From positions 1 to 24,495 of the forward strand of contig DAOSUS010000045.1 of assembly GCA_035378955.1 (NCBI GenBank): a DNA stretch of 24,495 nt, in the 5' to 3' direction. The position numbers were made by a program, and so were the translations under genes. The notes under the pieces are model-generated. The model saw nothing but the letters and a program-made list of their open reading frames with translations, was not told the DNA's origin and ran no database searches. Within the stretch, counting starts at the first letter, position 1; the number at the start of each line of letters is the position of its first letter. This document shows, one piece after another, positions 1 to 7,201 of this stretch. The DNA is from Candidatus Hydrogenedens sp. (GTDB lineage: Bacteria > Hydrogenedentota > Hydrogenedentia > Hydrogenedentales > Hydrogenedentaceae).

Positions 1-272
1 AGAGGAATACTACCTGTAATATTTTGGGGATTACATTCAGGAAATACAATTCGATAATATTTTTGAGAATCATGAATATAAAAAACAAGGGCATTTTTAT
101 AACATGCAACAGAAGCCGTATTTCCAATAGAAAAATAATATACATCAGGCACAAAACGATTATTGTTAGGTTCAAAGTATAGGGGAGAGGTAGTTATATT
201 ATTCCCCAGAGAGGATATGTGAAGAAAAAATATTCCTAAAAAGAAAACAAATATTAATCGGAAATTCTGCAT
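1..272 (-). CDS. Secreted protein of unknown function, N-terminal part only (runs off the left edge)
   Basis: This frame opens with ATG at 272 and stays open for 90 codons to the window edge, so only the N-terminus is visible. Residues 1-24 (MQNFRLIFVFFLGIFFLHIS and the next few) form a typical Sec signal peptide: a short basic start, a long hydrophobic core, then a polar stretch. The mature part begins N-rich and then reads VYYFSIGNTASVACYKNALV, an alternating pattern that suggests beta strands; I do not recognise a family. An AAGGAT ribosome-binding site lies about 8 bases before the ATG. The start overlaps the 3' end of the FGE-fold gene by 19 bases in another frame, so the two are probably co-transcribed and translationally coupled. 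The function cannot be assigned from this fragment. Confidence 0.72.
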   Translation of the reverse strand, partial: MQNFRLIFVFFLGIFFLHISSLGNNITTSPLYFEPNNNRFVPDVYYFSIGNTASVACYKNALVFYIHDSQKYYRIVFPECNPQNITGSIP

Positions 273-1360
273 ATTCTAAATCCTTGGTCAGCCATTGTTA
301 AGTCAGGAGCATTCCATGAACGAAAAGCGGACCTACAACGGGCAGATGTCCGTAAACATGTGCCACCTCGTAAAACTTTATATTTACCTGTTGCGGGTCC
401 AGTAGGGTCAAAAGTAGGAGAGTATTGATAATACTCATCATCATACCAATCTTGACACCATTCCCATACATTTCCATGCATATCATATAATCCCCATGCA
501 TTGGGTAATTTTTGCTTTACAGGTTGAGTTTGATAGTTACTATTATAAAAGTGCCATCCATAATTATCTAATTGAGCAGCATCATCACCAAAACAAAATT
601 CAGTAGTAGAACCAGCACGACATGCATATTCCCATTCGGCTTCGGTAGGTAAACGAAATGTCCCACTTCCCAACTTGTTAAGTTTTTCAATAAAATTCTG
701 ACAATCGTTCCATGATAAATTTTCCACAGGAAGATTATCACCTTTATTATTTGATGGATTATATCCCATTATATCTGTCCATTGCTTTTGCGTAATTTCA
801 GTTTGGCTCATCCAAAAACCATTAGAAATAGTGACCAAATGTTGTGGATATTCAGAACTATATAAAGAGGGACTTCCACCATATATTTGAACTAATTCAG
901 TTGTATTTTTTGTAGTTCCCATATAAAATGAACCCGAAGGAATCCAAACAAAAGCAATTCCTAAAAAAGTTTTTTCAGTTCCCGGTGCAGGTTCTGTTTC
1001 TTTGCCCGGCTGAAAACCATCTTCCCCTGATAAGTCAATATGATACGAACTGGATTTATAAAATTGAGCCAATCGTAATACTTCCTGGAAAGAGATAACC
1101 CAATCCTGAGGATTATAATCTGAACTATGAGGTTTGCAGTTTCTATCTCCATTTCCAAGGGCATAGCCGTCTTCAGATAGACTGTCACAATGATAGGAAC
1201 CAAAATTATATATTTGGACTAAACGAAGTAATTCTGGTAATTGAATAATAAAATGGGGCTCTAAATAGTCAGAAGAATGATATTGCCCTTGGATTGAAAA
1301 ATGTAAGCAAAAAATCAATGTTAAAAAAATAAATATAGAAAAGATTTTTTTAAGAAGCAT
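254..1360 (-). CDS. Secreted FGE/SUMF1-fold protein with two N-terminal dockerin-like repeats
   Basis: The protein has 368 residues. Residues 1-26 are a Sec signal peptide. Residues 28-75 and 78-119 are two copies of an HSSDY...LLRL...YH.D...EDG...G unit resembling the EF-hand/dockerin-like repeats of secreted proteins in some deep-branching bacteria. Residues 134-366 are a formylglycine-generating-enzyme-sulfatase (SUMF1) domain with the hallmarks FVWIPSGSFYMGT, RLPTEAEWEYACRAG (236-250), GLYDMHGNVWEWCQDWY (290-306), RGG (331-333) and GFR near the end. True FGE enzymes use two cysteines in the segment after GG. Here only C342 matches the second one; arginine occupies the place of the first, and C335 is offset. 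It is therefore probably not a sulfatase activator but one of the many exported paralogues of unknown role. The gene lies after a terminator and has no clear Shine-Dalgarno. Confidence 0.88.
   Translation of the reverse strand: MLLKKIFSIFIFLTLIFCLHFSIQGQYHSSDYLEPHFIIQLPELLRLVQIYNFGSYHCDSLSEDGYALGNGDRNCKPHSSDYNPQDWVISFQEVLRLAQFYKSSSYHIDLSGEDGFQPGKETEPAPGTEKTFLGIAFVWIPSGSFYMGTTKNTTELVQIYGGSPSLYSSEYPQHLVTISNGFWMSQTEITQKQWTDIMGYNPSNNKGDNLPVENLSWNDCQNFIEKLNKLGSGTFRLPTEAEWEYACRAGSTTEFCFGDDAAQLDNYGWHFYNSNYQTQPVKQKLPNAWGLYDMHGNVWEWCQDWYDDEYYQYSPTFDPTGPATGKYKVLRGGTCLRTSARCRSAFRSWNAPDLTMADQGFRICRISD
1004..1279 (-). repeat. Two tandem dockerin-like repeats encoded inside the FGE-fold gene
   Basis: Residues 28-119 of the encoded protein hold two units that align as HSSDY-x(5-7)-I-x(3)-E-(L/V)LRL-x-Q-(I/F)Y-x(3)-SYH-x-D-x(3)-EDG-x(3)-G. 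Unit 2 keeps D81, N83, D86 and E93, which could be EF-hand-like calcium ligands with one extra residue in the loop. Unit 1 has DYLEPHF in the loop and has lost most acidic ligands. The role is inferred to be structural or anchoring on the outside of the cell. Confidence 0.6.
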
Positions 1361-1387
1361 AAATTGAACAACAATCTATTCAATAAT

Positions 1388-1425
1388 AAAAAAATGTGAC
1401 CTGAACAATTGTTCAAGTCACATTT
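1388..1425 (-). terminator. Rho-independent terminator after the lipoprotein gene
   Basis: The hairpin has outer arms AAATGTGAC (1392-1400) and GTCACATTT (1417-1425), one mismatch, and an inner palindrome TGAACAATTGTTCA (1402-1415). On the minus strand it is followed by a run of seven T (1388-1394). It lies 20 bases past the lipoprotein stop codon. This makes the downstream FGE-fold gene a probable separate transcription unit, or a read-through one. Confidence 0.75.
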
Positions 1426-1444
1426 ATGCAGTTTCAATTTTTGT

Positions 1445-2605
1445 TTACCACAAATCTATAGAACCACTTGTCCATGGTAACGGGTCAGAATAATCCTGAA
1501 CACCTCTATACAATAATTTACTTGGACCATTCCAATAGAAACTCTTACCAATAATATTATGTCCTAATACACTCAAACCTGCATAACCGCCTGCATCGAC
1601 GCCTCCGATAATCTCAATACTTGCAGGAGATGGAAATACATGAATGTTCGATGTAATATAAGGTTTTGCAAAAATTTCCGCTTCTGCAGATTCATAAAGA
1701 GTTAACTCAAGTATAGCCTTAATATAGGCTTGTGCTGTACCTCCAATATCAATATTCCATGTAAGTGGATGTCCGTCAAATGTAAAATTAAGTAAATCTG
1801 CTTTTGAGCCATCCCAACTACCTGTATCATATACCGCCTTCAATGTAAAGTTATCTTTGATATCAAAACCAGATTTCACACTTGTGTCACCGGTCATTTG
1901 TCCATATAATCCAAATGGGAAGCGTAATGTTACACGACCATAAATAGGAACAGGTCCGATACTTGCAGCAAAGGGATGAACTATCGGAGGTATAATATCC
2001 CACTCCTGAGAAATAGGTGTTGAATTATCCAAAGCAACTTTAAGGTCTAAAGTGAGTGTAATGGTTCCCGTTGTTGTTAAATCAAATTTTTTCAATTGGA
2101 AATCTTTGTAGTCGGCTACAATTGCAACCTGCGGAGTGCAATCTAATATCCCTTTATCTACAGTAATTCGTATACCATTCCCACGATAAATTTCTTTACC
2201 ACTAAAATCTACAATAGTTGCCTTTGCATCTTTCGGTAAAGCACCTGCTTTAATATAGTCATTTACATCAAATTTCACACTGGTCATTAACATACCTTCT
2301 TGGATAGCATCTTCTAATGACGCAGGTTCAGTTATTGCGACAACTTCTGTTCCTTTCTGTCCTACTGCTGTAACCTTACGAAGATAACCTGAATCGCCAT
2401 ATTTACCGATGATAATATCCCCTGTTGTTACGGGAACTGACCCTTGTGAACTTAATACAACCTGGTCTGGCGAGACGGTCGAAACAGTGACACCAGGTAA
2501 CTGGTCAACAATCACAACTCCGTCTTTGATTACACCATTATAAGGGCAACCTAACAGAAAACTTGTAATGACTACCGTTACAGCCAATAGGAAAAATCTT
2601 TTCAT
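1445..2605 (-). CDS. Outer-surface lipoprotein of unknown function
   Basis: The protein has 386 residues with a textbook lipoprotein signal: MKRFF, a hydrophobic core, then the lipobox LLGC with C20 as the lipidated cysteine. Residues 25-100 form a compact beta-rich unit around VTTGDIIIGKYGDSGYLRKV and EPASLEDAIQEG. Similar 'gets exported, is it opened, does it read on' modules occur near the N-terminus of assorted bacterial surface proteins, without known function. Residues 105-386 are rich in beta-type alternation with aromatic and glycine residues (for example a VDAGGYAGLSVLG segment) and no catalytic motif I can name. It has a near-consensus promoter of its own, an AAGGG ribosome-binding site before the ATG at 2605, and a strong terminator, so it is monocistronic and probably well expressed. 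I do not recognise the family. Confidence 0.8.
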   Translation of the reverse strand: MKRFFLLAVTVVITSFLLGCPYNGVIKDGVVIVDQLPGVTVSTVSPDQVVLSSQGSVPVTTGDIIIGKYGDSGYLRKVTAVGQKGTEVVAITEPASLEDAIQEGMLMTSVKFDVNDYIKAGALPKDAKATIVDFSGKEIYRGNGIRITVDKGILDCTPQVAIVADYKDFQLKKFDLTTTGTITLTLDLKVALDNSTPISQEWDIIPPIVHPFAASIGPVPIYGRVTLRFPFGLYGQMTGDTSVKSGFDIKDNFTLKAVYDTGSWDGSKADLLNFTFDGHPLTWNIDIGGTAQAYIKAILELTLYESAEAEIFAKPYITSNIHVFPSPASIEIIGGVDAGGYAGLSVLGHNIIGKSFYWNGPSKLLYRGVQDYSDPLPWTSGSIDLW

Positions 2606-2655
2606 AACACTTACCCTTCTTTTTAGTTTAATTTATCACTAAAAACTCTAAATAT

Positions 2656-2684
2656 AATATACACTAATAAATGTTTAAAGTCAA
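2656..2684 (-). promoter_or_regulatory. Sigma-70-type promoter for the lipoprotein gene
   Basis: On the minus strand TTGACT (2679-2684) is followed by a 17-base spacer and TATATT (2656-2661), each matching the consensus at five of six positions. The predicted start of transcription is near 2648, giving a leader of about 43 bases. The -35 box overlaps the rpe stop codon at 2681-2683. Confidence 0.65.
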
Positions 2685-3346
2685 GTAAAATTTATACTTT
2701 CTTTTAATTTTTTTATAGATGCTTTATAAGAAGAATTATTAAAGACATAAGAACCAGCAACCAGAATATTAGCACCTGCTTTTATAACCTTCGGTGCTGT
2801 ATTTTCATCAATTCCTCCATCTACTTCTAAATCGCGGTCTCCTATCATTGCACGGATGGCTTTAATTTTTCGGAGCATATCAGGAATAAACTTTTGCCCC
2901 CCAAACCCTGGATTCACTGTCATTACTAAAACCATATCTACATCCTCAACCAAAAATTCAATGCGACTTTCAGGTGTAGAAGGATTTAAGACTATCCCTG
3001 CCTTACAGCCAATATCTTTGATATGTTGTATCAAACGGTGTGGGTGAAAGGTCGATTCAATATGAACGGTTATTATATCGGCACCTGCATCGGCGAAAGA
3101 ATCTACATATTCCTCTGGATTATCTATCATTAAATGAACATCCATAGGTACGGAGCAGTATCTTCGTAATGCAGCAATTATGGGAGGTCCAATGGTAATA
3201 TTAGGAACAAAATGTCCATCCATTACATCAAAATGAATATAGTCGGCTCCCGCCTCAATTAACTGTGTGATTTCCTCACCCATCTTACTAAAATCACAAG
3301 ATAAGATAGAAGGAGAAATCTTTATATGTTTATCTCTACTGTTCAT
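2681..3346 (-). CDS. rpe: Ribulose-phosphate 3-epimerase
   Basis: A TIM-barrel enzyme of 221 residues that interconverts D-ribulose 5-phosphate and D-xylulose 5-phosphate in the pentose phosphate pathway, in the cytoplasm. The family motifs are complete: KISPSILSCDF (9-19), HFDVMDGHFVPNITIGP (38-54), MDVHLMI (68-74), VMTVNPGFGGQKF (141-153) and EVDGGID (174-180). The metal ligands H38, D40, H71 and D176 are all present. The ATG at 3346 has an AGGAGTT site about 8 bases upstream. It is the last gene of the ybaB-fmt-rsmB-PASTA-rpe run, 49 bases after the PASTA gene. In many Firmicutes rpe also lies downstream of rsmB and a PASTA kinase, so the position is conserved even though the kinase is not here. 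Confidence 0.97.
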   Translation of the reverse strand: MNSRDKHIKISPSILSCDFSKMGEEITQLIEAGADYIHFDVMDGHFVPNITIGPPIIAALRRYCSVPMDVHLMIDNPEEYVDSFADAGADIITVHIESTFHPHRLIQHIKDIGCKAGIVLNPSTPESRIEFLVEDVDMVLVMTVNPGFGGQKFIPDMLRKIKAIRAMIGDRDLEVDGGIDENTAPKVIKAGANILVAGSYVFNNSSYKASIKKLKESINFT

Positions 3347-3395
3347 CTTATATAACTCCTGATTATTATGAAAATAGTTAATTAGGATGTTTTAT

Positions 3396-4520
3396 TTATG
3401 GCTGTAATAATTTTGGAGGATTTCCACCTTCTAATTCGAAAGATGCTACTTTAACTTCATCAACAAATATTTCCACCACTGCTTTACTTATATAAGTGAC
3501 CTTTATATTTAACGGGGTTCCTCGAACATATCGAATTTGTGAAAGTGTATCATATAACCTTGGCTTATGCCATAAAATTTCACGGTTTCCATGTCGGTCA
3601 ACAAGTTCAACACGAACTTCTTTTGCCGCCCAATCATCATTCATGGTATAGGTAACTTCAGTTTGATAACGAGCATCAGGTAAAGGGGCAGTTCCAGTAG
3701 ATTTAATAGTATAAACAACCATTTGTCCACGAACAATAGGTGTATCTGCAGGTGGGTCTTGTTCTATGACTATATTTTCTGGTGAGTTAGGCGAATCCAC
3801 AATGTTAGGAACCAATTTAATGTCATACGGTTTTAATAATTCTTCTACTTCCTGAATGTTTTTTCCTACAATATTAGGCATTATAATTGTTTCTGTTTGT
3901 GTTCCTGCACTTATAAGTAAATTTATAAATGTCCCTTGAGTTGCATCTGTGTCAGGAGGTGGATCCTGGGAAATAACTGTTTCTGCGGGCTCATCACGAT
4001 TAATTCGTGCAATATTTCCTAATTTAAATCGGCTATTGAATTCAATCATTTTTTGTGCTTCTTCGAGTGTTTTACCTCTTAAATCTGGGACTTTTTCATT
4101 GGGTGGACCGGCACTAACTACAGGGAATACTTTTCTACCCAATCGAACTACTTTTCCAGCTTCCGGTTTTTGGCTAATTACATAATATTTAGGTATTGTA
4201 TCATGTGTGACAGGTATGTAAGGACCTAATTCTAATCCTACTTCAAAGAGTTTTTTTGATGCTTCCATTACGGGCATATCAGTAATTTTTGGAACGATAA
4301 TATATTTCCCACCACTCAGGGCTTGAGTATAAATGTAATATCCCGAACCTGCCATAACAGCAATAAAAACAAGCAATGCCAAAGACCATTGAATTAACCA
4401 CAGGAAAAGATTGAAAAAAAATAAAACTGTGTTAACTATGGTTTTTGAAATACCGTCAAGAAGAAGCCGTCCCAGAGATTTTTTGGAATTGTCTGATACT
4501 GTCCTGTCTGAATTTTCCAC
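3396..4520 (-). CDS. Membrane-anchored PASTA-repeat protein without a kinase domain
   Basis: The protein has 374 residues. After a polar tail (1-26), residues about 29-64 are strongly hydrophobic, either one long helix or a tight helical pair. Three PASTA units follow: about 72-138, 141-206 (starting KVPDLRGKTLEEAQ) and 210-273 (starting MPNIVGKNIQEVEELL), each ending in the typical ISQKP/ISQDPPP/IEQDPPA strand. Residues 285-365 are an extra beta-rich domain that I do not recognise. PASTA domains in bacterial kinases and penicillin-binding proteins bind peptidoglycan fragments or help localisation, so a cell-envelope role is inferred. There is no Ser/Thr kinase or transpeptidase domain. The start is GTG at 4520 with GGAG 11 bases upstream. 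No alternative start exists before the membrane segment, which forces an 85-base overlap with rsmB. Confidence 0.9.
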   Translation of the reverse strand: MENSDRTVSDNSKKSLGRLLLDGISKTIVNTVLFFFNLFLWLIQWSLALLVFIAVMAGSGYYIYTQALSGGKYIIVPKITDMPVMEASKKLFEVGLELGPYIPVTHDTIPKYYVISQKPEAGKVVRLGRKVFPVVSAGPPNEKVPDLRGKTLEEAQKMIEFNSRFKLGNIARINRDEPAETVISQDPPPDTDATQGTFINLLISAGTQTETIIMPNIVGKNIQEVEELLKPYDIKLVPNIVDSPNSPENIVIEQDPPADTPIVRGQMVVYTIKSTGTAPLPDARYQTEVTYTMNDDWAAKEVRVELVDRHGNREILWHKPRLYDTLSQIRYVRGTPLNIKVTYISKAVVEIFVDEVKVASFELEGGNPPKLLQP

Positions 4521-5767
4521 GGGTCAAGTAACTCCGGTGCATTTTTTAAAATTAGTTTTTGCTCTTCAACAAATTCGTTAACAACATTTAGGGTCTCATC
4601 TTTTGTAAAAGTACATACAGAATATACTATAACGCCACCTCTTTTACATACTCTACATGCTTCCGTCAGAATAGCCTTTTGTAATTTGGATAATCTTTGT
4701 AAAGATTCCTGTCTAATGTTATATTTAATGTCCGGGTTCCTTCGTAAAGTTCCCAGTCCTGAACAAGGGGCGTCTAATAAAATTCTATCAAAAGTTTCAT
4801 CCGGGAAGGGAAGATAAGTACCGCTTGAACAAACAGGAAATATATTCTCACATTTCAAACGATGGATATTTTCATAAATTCGCTGTATTCTTCCCGGGTG
4901 AATTTCAACAGAAAATATTTTCGATTGATTTCGGGTAAATTCAGCAATATGGGTTGTCTTTGTTCCCGGGGCTGAACATAAGTCTAAAATTATATCATTG
5001 GCTTGAGGGTTTAACGCATGAACACTAAGCATTGATGCAGGGTCTTGTATGGTGTATAAACCCTGCCTCATCAGAGGACAATCGGTTAGGAGATAGGTGG
5101 AGTTTAAGGATAATTCTTCAGGAATGGGTGTCAGATGTTGGGCTTCAATACCAATCTTTTTTAATCTTTTCTCTAATTCTTCGCGATTGGTTAACATGGT
5201 ATTGGTTCGTATAGAAAGAAAAGGAATTTCAGAAACAGATAAAGCAAAATCTTCGAGTTGGTCCTCTCCAAATCTTTGGGCAAACTCTTGTAAAATCCAT
5301 TTTGGAATAGAATAACGAATAGACAAATAACTAAAAAGGTCTTTTTCTTTTGATGGAATAGGAATATCATCAAAATTTTCGGGAAGTTTTCGAAGCACTG
5401 CATTTACCAAACGTGCTAAACCTGCATGTCCAAAAACACGTGCAAGGTCTACTGATGTGTGAACAGCCGCTGGTGTTGTAACAATATCACAGAAATAAAT
5501 CTGGAAAACCGCAATTCTCAAAATATAAAGTATAGGTCGCGGAAGTTCATCAAGAGAATTATTAAAATATTGGGAGATAATATAGTCAAGTAAATCCAGA
5601 TTACGAATCGTTCCATATACAAGATATGCGAAAAAACGACGACCGCGGGTGCTATATGCTTTACGACGGAGTGTCCTTGAAATACATTCATCAATAGGTA
5701 ATTTTCCATTTTCCCATCGCAATAAAGTATTTATTACCGCTGCGCGAACAATATCTACATTAGCCAT
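4436..5767 (-). CDS. rsmB: 16S rRNA (cytosine-5)-methyltransferase RsmB (Sun)
   Basis: The protein has 443 residues from the ATG at 5767. It methylates a cytosine of 16S rRNA (C967 in E. coli) using S-adenosylmethionine. Residues 1-140 are the NusB-like RNA-binding domain. Residues about 180-443 are the Rossmann-type methyltransferase with the SAM-binding motif LDLCSAPGTKTTHIAE (261-276). The two cysteines of the RNA m5C family are C335 in DAPCSGLG and C385 in YSVCTF. The C-terminus has the family's DGFF motif (433-436). I chose the ATG at 5767, which overlaps the fmt stop by 8 bases, because GAGGAAG (5777-5783) precedes it. The in-frame GTG at 5794 and ATG at 5791 lack a ribosome-binding site and would add residues not expected in the family. 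The last 28 codons overlap the PASTA gene. Confidence 0.96.
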   Translation of the reverse strand: MANVDIVRAAVINTLLRWENGKLPIDECISRTLRRKAYSTRGRRFFAYLVYGTIRNLDLLDYIISQYFNNSLDELPRPILYILRIAVFQIYFCDIVTTPAAVHTSVDLARVFGHAGLARLVNAVLRKLPENFDDIPIPSKEKDLFSYLSIRYSIPKWILQEFAQRFGEDQLEDFALSVSEIPFLSIRTNTMLTNREELEKRLKKIGIEAQHLTPIPEELSLNSTYLLTDCPLMRQGLYTIQDPASMLSVHALNPQANDIILDLCSAPGTKTTHIAEFTRNQSKIFSVEIHPGRIQRIYENIHRLKCENIFPVCSSGTYLPFPDETFDRILLDAPCSGLGTLRRNPDIKYNIRQESLQRLSKLQKAILTEACRVCKRGGVIVYSVCTFTKDETLNVVNEFVEEQKLILKNAPELLDPWKIQTGQYQTIPKNLWDGFFLTVFQKP

Positions 5768-6716
5768 TTTCTGAAACTTCCTCAAAAACATCACCTATAC
5801 ATATAGGTTTGCCATTTATATATTCACGAAAAGTTAAGGGTTTTCTATTTGGAGCCTGAAGCATACAAACACCTATTAGTCCTTTTCCTGTTTTTACTAT
5901 ACATTTATCTTTTTCTATATCTACCACAGTGCCAGGCTTTACATCATTATAATTATGACTTTCTGTTAATAATTCGGTTTTATGTATTCGTATAATTTCA
6001 TCTTTAAATTTTGTAAAAGCCACAGGCCAGGGAAGACACCCGCGAACACAGTTATGTATTGTTAACGCAGGTAAATCCCAATGTATAATACCCTGTTTTT
6101 TCTCAATAAGATGACAATATGTCGCTTTTGAATGGTCTTGTGGAGTAAATATTGCCTTGTTTTCAGCAATTAAATGGATGGATTGTATTAACAAATCAGC
6201 CCCCATTATGGATAATCTATGAGCAAGTTCTTCTGCTGTTTCATTAATATCAATGGAAGTACTCTCTTGTAATAAAATATCCCCAGCATCCATTTCCATT
6301 GAAATCTTCATAATCGTTACGCCTGTTTTCGTATCCCCTTCCAAGATAGCCGTTTGTATGGGTGAAGGTCCTCTCCATCGGGGGAGAAGACTGGGATGTA
6401 AATTAATAATATATCCTAATTTCGGAAGTGATAACAATTCTTCCTTCAGAAATCTACCATAAGCCACAACAACACCTAAATCAGGCTGTAATTCTTTAAA
6501 TTTTTGCAAATATACAGGGTCATTCACTTTTTCAGGTTGAAAAACAGGAATACCTAATTTTTCAGCCTCTATTTTAATAGGGGGAGGTGTTATACGAAGA
6601 TGTCTGCCACTGGGTTTATCGGGTTGACAGACAACCCCCACAACAGAAAAATGTTTATGGACTTTCTGTAGTGATGGAATTGCAATTTCGGGTGTTCCAA
6701 AAAAAAGTATCTTCAC
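5760..6716 (-). CDS. fmt: Methionyl-tRNA formyltransferase
   Basis: The protein has 318 residues, the usual family length. It formylates initiator Met-tRNA with 10-formyltetrahydrofolate in the cytoplasm. The N-terminal Rossmann domain begins MKILFFGTPEIAIPSL. The catalytic signature INLHPSLLPRWRGPSPIQ gives N105, H107 and the SLLP loop, and D143 in MDAGD completes the triad. Residues about 208-318 are the OB-fold C-terminal domain that grips tRNA. The start codon is GTG at 6716, sharing one base with the ybaB stop (TAGTG), and the stop overlaps rsmB. The fmt-rsmB order is conserved in many bacteria. No def gene lies beside it here. Confidence 0.97.
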   Translation of the reverse strand: MKILFFGTPEIAIPSLQKVHKHFSVVGVVCQPDKPSGRHLRITPPPIKIEAEKLGIPVFQPEKVNDPVYLQKFKELQPDLGVVVAYGRFLKEELLSLPKLGYIINLHPSLLPRWRGPSPIQTAILEGDTKTGVTIMKISMEMDAGDILLQESTSIDINETAEELAHRLSIMGADLLIQSIHLIAENKAIFTPQDHSKATYCHLIEKKQGIIHWDLPALTIHNCVRGCLPWPVAFTKFKDEIIRIHKTELLTESHNYNDVKPGTVVDIEKDKCIVKTGKGLIGVCMLQAPNRKPLTFREYINGKPICIGDVFEEVSENG

Positions 6717-7054
6717 TAATCCATCAATCCTGGTATTTCAAGACTACCTGCTATTTCTTTCATCTTCTCTTTTGCAAGTAAACGAACTTTTTCTGAGGTA
6801 ACATTAAAAGCGGATAAAATGAGTGCTTCTAATAACGATTTGTCAGCCATACCTTCCGAAAATACCTCATCTGAAATAGTTATATTCAGGACCTCAAATT
6901 TTCCATTCATTCGAATCTTTACCATTCCTCCACCTGATTCTCCTTCAACAATTTCTTTGGCTAATTCTTCTTTTAATGTCTCAATTTTTTGTCTTACTTG
7001 CATAGCCTCTTTTAAGAGACCACCTAACTGTGAAATGTCTTTAAAATTAAACAT
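6716..7054 (-). CDS. YbaB/EbfC-family nucleoid-associated protein
   Basis: A small protein of 112 residues with the family layout: an N-terminal helix (about 6-40, LLKEAMQVRQKIETLKEELA), a central glycine-rich turn into a strand pair (GGGMVKIRMNGKFEVLNITI, 47-66), and a C-terminal helix (SLLEALILSAFNVTSEKVRL, 73-92) followed by a glycine-containing tail. Family members form dimers that bind DNA and affect nucleoid organisation. The ATG at 7054 is preceded by AGAGGAG about 13 bases upstream, a rather long spacing. It is usually found beside dnaX and recR; here it is the first gene of an operon with fmt, sharing one base with it. Confidence 0.9.
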   Translation of the reverse strand: MFNFKDISQLGGLLKEAMQVRQKIETLKEELAKEIVEGESGGGMVKIRMNGKFEVLNITISDEVFSEGMADKSLLEALILSAFNVTSEKVRLLAKEKMKEIAGSLEIPGLMD

Positions 7055-7090
7055 TCTTTTTCTAATTCTCCTCTTTTTAATTAGGTCATA

Positions 7091-7120
7091 ATTTTACAAG
7101 AAAAAGTACAAAAAAATCAA
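7091..7120 (-). promoter_or_regulatory. Promoter for the ybaB-fmt-rsmB-PASTA-rpe operon
   Basis: On the minus strand TTGATT (7115-7120), an 18-base spacer and TAAAAT (7091-7096) precede ybaB, with a predicted start near 7084 and a leader of about 30 bases. The -35 box matches four of six consensus bases and the -10 box five of six. It is the best candidate in a very AT-rich stretch, so chance similarity is possible. Confidence 0.45.
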
Positions 7121-7201
7121 AGTTTTAAATGAAGGAATTTCAAAATAATATTTTTTATAAATAGGGCTTGAATGTAGTTGAAGGGTTAAAAAGAGTTCAA
7201 C

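Noticed and set aside
254..1360. Calling the FGE-fold protein a sulfatase-activating enzyme
   Set aside because: Only one of the two required cysteines aligns, no sulfatase gene is visible, and the protein is exported with repeat modules.
5768..5794. Upstream GTG (5794) or ATG (5791) as the rsmB start
   Set aside because: No ribosome-binding site precedes them, whereas the ATG at 5767 has GAGGAAG upstream and begins like other RsmB proteins.
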